From the NCBI GenBank assembly GCA_050180015.1, contig JBFXEO010000090.1, positions 1 through 10,982 of the forward strand: a DNA stretch of 10,982 nucleotides. Direction: 5' to 3'. Below the pieces are notes generated by a model that searched no databases, was not told the origin of the DNA, and saw nothing but the letters and a program-made list of their open reading frames with translations. A program made the translations under genes and the position numbers. Shown in pieces: positions 1-5,683 of the stretch. The stretch comes from JBFXEO01 sp050180015. GTDB lineage: Bacteria; Bacteroidota; Bacteroidia; Bacteroidales; Tenuifilaceae. Every line of letters begins with the position of its first letter. Position 1 is the stretch's first letter.

Positions 1-972
1 TAAACCCGATAAAACTTCGATGAATTCGCCATAGTAAATTCCTGTTTGAATGATCTGTTTTTTTACAGTTTTTGTAGTGGCGTCAACCAGGTAAACAAAA
101 ATGTTTCCGTCCGTATCTTTGCTGGCGCATTGGTATGGAATTAAAATCACCTCGTTATCGGATTTTAGCTGGAGTGTAACATCGCAAACCATTCCGGGCA
201 TAATTTCCATTCCCGGATTTTTGGACTCTATCTTAACTTCGTAGGTTCGCGAGAAGGCATCGGCCACAGGACTAATTTTTGATACTATTCCCTCAAATTT
301 TTGGTTGTTGAGAGCCGATATGGAGAATTCGGCCTTTAATCCCTTTTTAATTTTCCCTATTTCGTTTTCGGGCACTGACACTTTTACCATGATGGTATTA
401 ATGTCAACCAATTCAAGCGGAGCCGAGACAATGCTTATAGATGACATCCCTGGCTCAATATTTCTGCGACCAATTACACCATCGGCAGGAGCTCGCAGGT
501 TGCATTTATCGAGGTTGTATTCAGAAAGATCCCGCGAAAGTTTGGCCTGCTCCATGTTGGTTTCCATTTCAACCCATTTTATTTCGGGTAAGCTACCCTG
601 ATCATGAACAGTTTTTAGCCTGTCGTAAGCATCCTTTGCCTGCAGGTACTTTGCGTTTGCTATGTCGTATAGGTTTTTCAGGTCGGTTTTATCGAGCGTT
701 GCAAGGAGCTGATCCTTTTTTACCTTATCGCCAACATCAACCAGTATTTTTTCCACCCTTCCGGTTGTTTGAAAGGTGAGTGCTATTGTTTGGATGGGTT
801 CTATTGTCCCGCTATACTTGAGGTTTACTACAGGTATTTCAGATTTAACCCTTGTGGTTGAAACGGGTATGGCCACTTCGCTTAAATCTTTTTCCTGCTT
901 ATGCTCTGAGCTGCAACTCCAAAGAGTTACGATGGCAAGTGCTAGGTAAATGTTTTTCCTCATGGAATTCAT
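1..972 (-). CDS. RND efflux periplasmic adaptor (HlyD/MFP family) lipoprotein, C-terminus cut by window edge
   Basis: I read this open frame directly from the minus strand: 324 codons with no stop, running off the left edge. By family it is the periplasmic adaptor joining an inner-membrane RND pump to a TolC-type outer-membrane channel. The N-terminus is a lipoprotein signal, with a hydrophobic stretch ending LWSC (Cys20) and then SSEHKQ, so it is probably anchored to a membrane by lipid. Two half-lipoyl segments are visible: about residues 65-95 (TGRVEKILVDVGDKVKKDQLLATLD) in outline, and about 157-190 (CNLRAPADGVIGRR, then EPGM). They flank a helical hairpin at about 96-155. A beta-barrel region follows (VSVPENEIGKIKKG) and then the start of the membrane-proximal domain (IPYQCA). 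ATG at 972 was chosen; an in-frame ATG at 963 is equally possible. It lies 30 bp after the TetR gene on the same strand, and the two are probably one operon. The pump gene is expected beyond position 1. The substrate cannot be told. Confidence 0.93.
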   Translation of the reverse strand, partial: MNSMRKNIYLALAIVTLWSCSSEHKQEKDLSEVAIPVSTTRVKSEIPVVNLKYSGTIEPIQTIALTFQTTGRVEKILVDVGDKVKKDQLLATLDKTDLKNLYDIANAKYLQAKDAYDRLKTVHDQGSLPEIKWVEMETNMEQAKLSRDLSEYNLDKCNLRAPADGVIGRRNIEPGMSSISIVSAPLELVDINTIMVKVSVPENEIGKIKKGLKAEFSISALNNQKFEGIVSKISPVADAFSRTYEVKIESKNPGMEIMPGMVCDVTLQLKSDNEVILIPYQCASKDTDGNIFVYLVDATTKTVKKQIIQTGIYYGEFIEVLSGL

Positions 973-1002
973 AGTTAATTATTATCATTCAATGAAATCA
1001 GC

Positions 1003-1590
1003 TTATATTTTTAAAACATTGTACAATTCAGTTAGCTGCTGCTCCAGTACGCTAATGGTGGAATCTAACGAGTTATTTTGTACAAAGTTACCCGTAACAC
1101 CGTAAGTAAGCGAGAGAAAGTTAATGGCAGTTATGGAAACATTTATGTCATCACGAATTTCCTTGTTGGCTATGGCATTGTTAAGTATCATTTTTATGTT
1201 TTCAATTTCTTGGTTTACCAGAACTTGCTTTTTCCTGATAAAATCGGGGTAATGTCGGAGTGCATCAACAAAAAGGGAAATGTAGCTTAGCGGTGCAAAT
1301 TCTTTTGATGTATTTATTACGTCACTTAGCGTTTCCCTGGTGCGGTTAATTGCTTGGTTAATATAGTTTTTGAGCGAGATGTTGGTATCGACAATCGTTT
1401 TGTTTGGGGATGTAAGGTGCTTATCGATAACAGCTTTAAAGAGTTCCTCCTTATTGGCAAAATGATGGTATAACGCCCCTTTGGTGAAACCAATGGATTT
1501 GCTTATTTCACTAATAGAAACAGCCTCGTAGCTGTGGTTAAGCAGTAAATTGTAGGTATGGTCTATAATGTATTCTTTGGTTGCATTCAT
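1003..1590 (-). CDS. TetR/AcrR-family transcriptional regulator
   Basis: A DNA-binding regulator of the TetR family, about 195 residues, which is the usual length. The N-terminal helix-turn-helix is clear: VSISEISKSIGFTKGALYHHF followed by ANKEELFKAVID, matching the TetR_N pattern in which the recognition helix ends at a YHHF/YYHF motif. The C-terminal ligand-binding half is helical and poorly conserved, so the inducer is unknown. I prefer the ATG at 1590 (MNATKEYII), which puts the HTH at the usual distance from the N-terminus. An in-frame ATG at 1602 adds four residues but would leave only about a dozen bases of leader after the predicted promoter. The adaptor gene follows 30 bp downstream, so this is probably a local repressor of the efflux operon that also controls itself. 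Family certain; target inferred from position. Confidence 0.93.
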   Translation of the reverse strand: MNATKEYIIDHTYNLLLNHSYEAVSISEISKSIGFTKGALYHHFANKEELFKAVIDKHLTSPNKTIVDTNISLKNYINQAINRTRETLSDVINTSKEFAPLSYISLFVDALRHYPDFIRKKQVLVNQEIENIKMILNNAIANKEIRDDINVSITAINFLSLTYGVTGNFVQNNSLDSTISVLEQQLTELYNVLKI

Positions 1591-1619
1591 GGTACAAAAC
1601 ATACTAAACGATCGGTATT

Positions 1620-1627
1620 CAAATATA
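1620..1627 (-). promoter_or_regulatory. Bacteroidota-type -7 promoter element for the TetR/efflux operon
   Basis: The minus strand reads TATATTTG, an exact match to the Bacteroidota -7 consensus TAnnTTTG, 30 bases before the preferred start codon at 1590. A TTTTA stretch lies about 19 bases upstream, where the weak -33 element would be expected. The start point would fall near 1613-1615. Confidence 0.55.
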
Positions 1628-1629
1628 GT

Positions 1630-1648
1630 CCATTTTTTGCTAAAATGG
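1630..1648. promoter_or_regulatory. Candidate TetR operator: perfect 7-bp inverted repeat in the promoter spacer
   Basis: CCATTTTTTGCTAAAATGG has perfectly complementary 7-bp arms (CCATTTT and AAAATGG) around a 5-base centre. It begins two bases upstream of the -7 element and fills the spacer of the predicted promoter of the TetR gene, the classic position for a repressor-bound operator. Size and placement suit a TetR dimer. Function is inferred. Confidence 0.4.
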
Positions 1649-1917
1649 TTCGTACTAAAAGTTCGTGACCAAGAAATTTAACGAAATTTAGAATGATATG
1701 GTATGTTTCCCGTGTTGCTTTATGCTTGATTAAATGGCATATAATCAACGCTATGGCTGATTTTTGCTGAAGTTTTAGCGGGGTTGAATTTAATGCTTGT
1801 ATTGATTTTTTAGCTATTTGTTAACGGGTCAAAGCAATAATATCCGTGGTAGAATTTTAGATGCCCGGGCATTTTAGGACTTGCTTCGCGATGGGGATTG
1901 GTTCGGTTTCAGTTTTT

Positions 1918-3564
1918 CTACTCAACTATTTCTTTTATGGGCGATCCCATTGATCCGTTGGGCCAGGTTACACCGAGCAGTGTGGACAGGGTTGGCGCAA
2001 TATCGTTCATGTTTACGGGCGACAGGATTGACTTGCGTTTTACCTTCCAGCCATACCAGATTAGCGGCACATGCGTATCGTAGTCGTAGGCCGAGTTACC
2101 CGAAGAAACGGAACCGTTACGCTCAACCCAACCCGGCTCCAGGTTGATAATAACATCTCCGGATCGGCGTTGGTTGAAGCTATTCTGGAACTTAATCATT
2201 ATTCCGTTGGCAAAGGTTGCCGTTTGTAGCGTATGGGCCGTGATGCTATTGGCAACGCCGGAGAATTCGAGCATAAAGTCGGCAACCTTTTGTTCAAAGT
2301 CTTCCAGCTTCAGATTTGAATCTTCAATCAATTTTCTGTTCAGGTAAATTTGCTTTTCGTGGTAAGCCGTAATCCAGCTTCCCTGACCGTAAAGGGCATT
2401 TAGGTAGCTGCCCAGCAATGCCATTGATTTTTTGGGATCGAAGTAACCTCCCGGGATTTTTGATTTTTCCAGGAATTCGGGCGAAGAAGAAATTCCCTGA
2501 TCCGATGTAAGTACGATAAGGACATTTTCTTTGCCAACATTCAGCGAAAGGAATTCCATAAAATGCGCTATTTCTTTATCGAGTTTTAAGTAGGTGTCCT
2601 CGAGTTCGATGGAATGGGGCCCATATTTCTGGCCAATGTTCCTGTTGGCGCAAAAGGAAACACAAAGCAGGTCTGTATTATCATCTGCTCCCAGGTTTTC
2701 GCCAACTACTGCAGCAATGGCCATATCCTCTGTAAGCAGGTTCCCAAAAGGCGATTCCAGCAGCTTGCTGTAGTTTGTTGAGTTCGATTGTTTACCAATA
2801 ATTCCGTCAACAAGTGATTTTAGCTTTTCGCTGAGGCGTTTTTTTGTTTCTACAGATTTTACTTGGGCGGTGTCGGCCTCTTCGTAGGTACGGATTGGGT
2901 TAATTGCCTCCCAGTCGCGTTCAGAGTATAGTTTGGAAAATCCTTTACCGTTGAACGTATCAACCCAGGCGGGTAAATTCTCGCTGAAGTAGTTGCTGGT
3001 AACAAAGTTACCCTTCTCGGAATCGTACCAGTATATTCCGGTGGCATTGTGCCCTGCGAGCAGGATAGCGGAACCTGCATCTAGGGCAATACCAATAACC
3101 TTGGAGCTGGGGTTGCTAAGCACCATCTCGTCGCCAAGTGTACTGGTAATCAAATTTTTTGCTGATGCTTTCCCGCTGAAGAAACTCCCCCCGACGGTGG
3201 AAGTTTTATCATCGTTTACAGCGTGGATTTCCTGTCCGCTAATTCGGGAGAACCACTTGTCGGAAATAATTCCGTGTACCGACGGGTTGGTCCCGGTTGA
3301 TATGGTAGCAACGCCCGGGTAGGGCTGTGTTAGCAGGTAGTTAAAGCGTGCATTTTTACAGAATGCGCCATCGTTGGCTAGCCGCTTAAATCCGTTGTCG
3401 GAGAATTTATCCCAGTACCGGTTAATGTAGTCAAAGCGCATTTGGCTAACAACAATCTCAACAATCAGCCTGGGCTTTTCCGATGGAATAGTAATTTGCG
3501 GCTGAGCGTTAACACATAAAGTAATAGCTATTTGTAAAATTAGCGTGAGGGTAAAATGCTTCAT
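1918..3564 (-). CDS. Secreted PafA-like alkaline phosphatase superfamily protein, probably catalytically dead
   Basis: A 548-residue protein with a Sec signal peptide (hydrophobic residues 4-20, probable cleavage after VNA20), so periplasmic or exported. Family landmarks of the type I phosphodiesterase/PafA group are present in order: PRLIVEIVVSQMRFDYI (31-47), GVATISTGTNPSVHGII (84-100), SPFGNLLTEDM (271-281), the ELEDTYLKLDKEIA helix (320-333), VLTSDQG (351-357) and YDTHVPLIWYGW (495-506). Aligned by eye with Elizabethkingia PafA, the active site is largely lost. D38 becomes S40, nucleophile T79 becomes P81, N100 becomes D102, K162 becomes D162, R164 becomes G164, D305 becomes R308, H309 becomes Q312 and H353 becomes Q356. 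Only D352 (D355) and H486 (H498) remain. The frame is intact, with no stops or frameshifts, so it is not an ordinary decayed gene. A binding or scaffold role is possible. It has its own TAnnTTTG promoter and lies 56 bp after the M14 peptidase gene. Fold sure; lack of activity inferred. Confidence 0.88.
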   Translation of the reverse strand: MKHFTLTLILQIAITLCVNAQPQITIPSEKPRLIVEIVVSQMRFDYINRYWDKFSDNGFKRLANDGAFCKNARFNYLLTQPYPGVATISTGTNPSVHGIISDKWFSRISGQEIHAVNDDKTSTVGGSFFSGKASAKNLITSTLGDEMVLSNPSSKVIGIALDAGSAILLAGHNATGIYWYDSEKGNFVTSNYFSENLPAWVDTFNGKGFSKLYSERDWEAINPIRTYEEADTAQVKSVETKKRLSEKLKSLVDGIIGKQSNSTNYSKLLESPFGNLLTEDMAIAAVVGENLGADDNTDLLCVSFCANRNIGQKYGPHSIELEDTYLKLDKEIAHFMEFLSLNVGKENVLIVLTSDQGISSSPEFLEKSKIPGGYFDPKKSMALLGSYLNALYGQGSWITAYHEKQIYLNRKLIEDSNLKLEDFEQKVADFMLEFSGVANSITAHTLQTATFANGIMIKFQNSFNQRRSGDVIINLEPGWVERNGSVSSGNSAYDYDTHVPLIWYGWKVKRKSILSPVNMNDIAPTLSTLLGVTWPNGSMGSPIKEIVE

Positions 3565-3598
3565 AGGTTACCTGGCATAATTATAATTTTTCCGATCA

Positions 3599-3606
3599 CA
3601 AAAATA
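3599..3606 (-). promoter_or_regulatory. Bacteroidota-type -7 element for the phosphatase-like gene
   Basis: The minus strand reads TATTTTTG, an exact TAnnTTTG match, in the 56-bp gap after the M14 gene and 34 bases before the ATG at 3564. It suggests the phosphatase-like gene can be transcribed on its own as well as by read-through. No clear -33 element is seen. Confidence 0.42.
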
Positions 3607-3620
3607 GGAAAAAACGGTGG

Positions 3621-5540
3621 TTACGGGTTAAAATGGATTAGTCGGGTATATTTTTTTTGCGAAGTTTTTACTGTGACCAAATATATCCCCGGGGGCAATT
3701 TCTGATGATTGCTGGTCCCATCCCATGTAAAGTTGAGACTGCTATCGTGGTATGTGCCATTGGTGAGGGTTGCCACTTTTTCTCCCTGAATGGAGTATAT
3801 GGATACTTCAACCTGAGCGGGTCTGGATACTTCAAAATTGATGTTAACCGAAGTTGAAAATGGATTTGGGTATATATTAAGTTGATTTGTTGCCTCAATT
3901 ACACCTGCACCGGATAGGTTGAGGCTAGCTGGAATTGTGGTATTGTCGGTTACATCTGTTTGCCCGTTTATGGTTTCGTAACCATTTAGGCTGATAGAAT
4001 AGCTGTATCCGGAACCGTAGGGTACACCGCTAAATGTTGCTTTCCCCTCGGAGTCGGTTTTAAGGTTGGTTTGGTTGAAGCTTACATCGACATTTTCCAT
4101 CGGATTGCCCTGATACGTAATCTCGAAGGTGACATTATACCTAAGTTGCACCAACGTGATATTCTTTGTGATTTTTGAGTCCCAGCCGGCAATCTCTACT
4201 GTTTGTTCCTGCGAAACATATCCTGGTGCAGAATACACAACATTCCAGGCTCCCGGTTCAATAGGACGGGCGTAAAAGCCGTTGGTTACGCTGGAATAAA
4301 TTTGAGAGCTGTCTCTGTCATGGCCGTCAATGAAGATTTTAGCATCAACGGGATACCCGTATTCGTTGGTAATTATACCCTGAATGCCCTTACCGGCAAA
4401 CTGAATGTAGGCAAGCATGGCATCTCTGTTGTAGTTCCAGTATGTTGGGAGTAGGTCGGAGGAAAGCAGCTTGGTGTCCGAAATTTCAATGGTAATTTCT
4501 CTGCAATGGTTCCACCAATTCATGTAATCCTGACGGCCACCCGTTATCACATACCAGTCACCTCCGTTGGTAATTCCGTAATCTTCCGCTTCAAAGTAGC
4601 CATCGGGGCTATTGGTTTGTGCTAACGTTGCGTACTCCCGCGCGATATGCACAAACCAGTCATTGTCGGGATGTGTATTCTGACTCGATGTCCATGTATC
4701 CCATGGATAGTTGGCCACTTCTGTACCTCCATGAAAGTTGGCCGACAGTATAAAGTTGTGTTCCTGGGCAAAGTTCATCATTGCCTGAGTTTCGGCTTGC
4801 CATGTGTTCCCGTCGGGGTGGTTGCCTGCCCTTGGGTCGGGGAAGTTCCGGTTCAAATCAACACTGTTGGCATTATACCGAGTTGCACCGCTAACGGTAC
4901 TATTACCAGAATTATATGTCCCATCGGGGTTGGCGTTGGGGTTAATGAAGATGGCCATATTATCAACTATTCCTTTAATCTGGGTATTGGTGGCATACTG
5001 GCTGAGTAGGTAATCTGTTAACCTGAGCATTAAAACATAGCCGGTTACTTCATCGCCATGAATTGTGCTGGTGTAGAAAAATTGGGGTTCGGCCTCATTT
5101 TCTGTAACGTTGTCGGAAATTTTTACCACGTAAAGCTTCCGTCCGTTAACGGTAGTTCCTATAGAGTCGAGTTTACAAATGTCGGGATAGTCCTGCTCAA
5201 ATTTTTTCATCATGGCTCTATATACCTCGTATGTTGGATACCTGTTCCAATCGGACATTTGGCTTATATCGGTGGCCATGTTTAATACTTTTCCCGGTAA
5301 GTACGATGGGGCCGTAAGCATTTCTACCTTGTAGCCTAGTTTTGTGAAACCGTCCAGCTCTTTTTGGTTGGCGTATGCGTAAACAGTATCGGAAACCAAC
5401 TTGTCAATGGAAATGATTTTGGTGATTTTTTCGTTAATCAAATTTTTGTTGGGTTCAGTGAACCTGAAATAGTATTCAGCTTGTTGCGCAAATACATTGA
5501 TGCACAGAAGAAAGAGTGGAAGTATTAGGAGCCTTTTCAT
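3621..5540 (-). CDS. Secreted M14 zinc carboxypeptidase with T9SS type A sorting domain
   Basis: A 639-residue metallocarboxypeptidase that should remove C-terminal amino acids from peptides outside the cell. Order of parts: signal peptide (1-18, ending VFA, then QQ); an N-terminal region of about 80 residues that may be a propeptide; the M14 catalytic domain, about 100-385; a carboxypeptidase regulatory-like beta domain, about 386-465; a second such domain, about 468-543; and a T9SS type A C-terminal domain from about 553 (NQLNIYPNPF, ending PPGIYLVTVKTSQKKYTRLIHFNP in outline). The zinc ligands are visible as H161 and E164 in HGDE and H270 in NFHGG. The substrate-binding Arg is R231 in DLNRNF, and the catalytic Glu is E352 in EITIEIS. 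The GGRQDYMNWW and EITIEIS segments resemble the N/E (M14B) subfamily rather than digestive carboxypeptidase A. The sorting domain implies outer-membrane export by the T9SS and attachment or release at the cell surface. Divergently placed from a TonB-dependent receptor. Substrate specificity is not decided. Confidence 0.95.
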   Translation of the reverse strand: MKRLLILPLFLLCINVFAQQAEYYFRFTEPNKNLINEKITKIISIDKLVSDTVYAYANQKELDGFTKLGYKVEMLTAPSYLPGKVLNMATDISQMSDWNRYPTYEVYRAMMKKFEQDYPDICKLDSIGTTVNGRKLYVVKISDNVTENEAEPQFFYTSTIHGDEVTGYVLMLRLTDYLLSQYATNTQIKGIVDNMAIFINPNANPDGTYNSGNSTVSGATRYNANSVDLNRNFPDPRAGNHPDGNTWQAETQAMMNFAQEHNFILSANFHGGTEVANYPWDTWTSSQNTHPDNDWFVHIAREYATLAQTNSPDGYFEAEDYGITNGGDWYVITGGRQDYMNWWNHCREITIEISDTKLLSSDLLPTYWNYNRDAMLAYIQFAGKGIQGIITNEYGYPVDAKIFIDGHDRDSSQIYSSVTNGFYARPIEPGAWNVVYSAPGYVSQEQTVEIAGWDSKITKNITLVQLRYNVTFEITYQGNPMENVDVSFNQTNLKTDSEGKATFSGVPYGSGYSYSISLNGYETINGQTDVTDNTTIPASLNLSGAGVIEATNQLNIYPNPFSTSVNINFEVSRPAQVEVSIYSIQGEKVATLTNGTYHDSSLNFTWDGTSNHQKLPPGIYLVTVKTSQKKYTRLIHFNP

Positions 5541-5683
5541 TCGAAGAGAGATTTACGTATCGGTATAAGGGAATTCCCATAAAATTATTTTATTGTATCA
5601 TTACTTATTGATAATTTCAGGAATTGAGCGTAAAATTACTCGAAAAATTTCTATAAATTTGGTTGAACCGGCAATAATTTAAA
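5541..5683. promoter_or_regulatory. Divergent intergenic region between peptidase and receptor genes
   Basis: 143 AT-rich bases that must contain the promoters of both flanking genes. For the plus strand there is TAAATTTG at 5654-5661, an exact TAnnTTTG match 22 bases before the receptor ATG. For the minus strand only a weak TAATTTTA (5587-5580) is seen, 40 bases before the peptidase ATG. A perfect 10-bp palindrome GGGAATTCCC lies at 5569-5578, just on the peptidase side. A shared regulator is possible but not shown. Confidence 0.45.
5654..5661 (+). promoter_or_regulatory. Bacteroidota-type -7 element for the TonB-dependent receptor
   Basis: TAAATTTG matches TAnnTTTG exactly. Transcription would start near 5667, leaving a leader of about 16 bases before the ATG at 5684. 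The nearest TTG upstream (5624-5626) is farther than the usual -33 spacing, so the -33 element is unclear. Confidence 0.42.

Larger units (their letters stand above)
1601..1668. repeat. Pair of related 16-mers flanking the TetR promoter
   Basis: TACTAAACGATCGGTA (1602-1617) and TACTAAAAGTTCGTGA (1653-1668) match at 12 of 16 positions, including an identical TACTAAA core. They lie 51 bp apart, close to five helical turns. One overlaps the predicted transcription start, the other lies upstream of the -33 region. The first is part of an imperfect 18-bp palindrome, 1601-1618. They could be paired regulator sites or chance similarity. Confidence 0.3.
1603..1917. other. Gene-free stretch between the phosphatase-like gene and the TetR gene
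   Basis: About 315 bases without a credible coding frame. The right-hand start of the TetR promoter region (to about 1670) is described separately. The rest holds a 7-bp inverted repeat (TTGATTA at 1726-1732, TAATCAA at 1742-1748, 9-base loop) and a perfect 12-bp palindrome ATGCCCGGGCAT at 1861-1872. The latter sits 45 bases past the stop codon of the minus-strand phosphatase-like gene. Neither has the uridine tract of a strong intrinsic terminator. No RNA gene is recognised. Confidence 0.6.

Noticed and set aside
305..779. Two overlapping plus-strand frames of 98 and 112 codons
   Set aside because: They lie opposite the efflux adaptor, which has clear family motifs on the minus strand through this whole region.
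2993..3322. Plus-strand frame of 109 codons
   Set aside because: Antisense to the phosphatase-like gene, with a low-complexity serine/proline-rich translation and no start signal.
3607..3620. A run of T on the minus strand just after the M14 stop codon, considered as a terminator
   Set aside because: No stable hairpin precedes the T run.
4647..5009. Plus-strand frame of 120 codons
   Set aside because: Antisense to the catalytic domain of the M14 peptidase; cysteine- and glycine-rich shadow translation.
5559..5566. ATCGGTAT shared with the TetR promoter region (1611-1618)
   Set aside because: An eight-base match between two AT-rich leaders is too weak to claim a common regulator.
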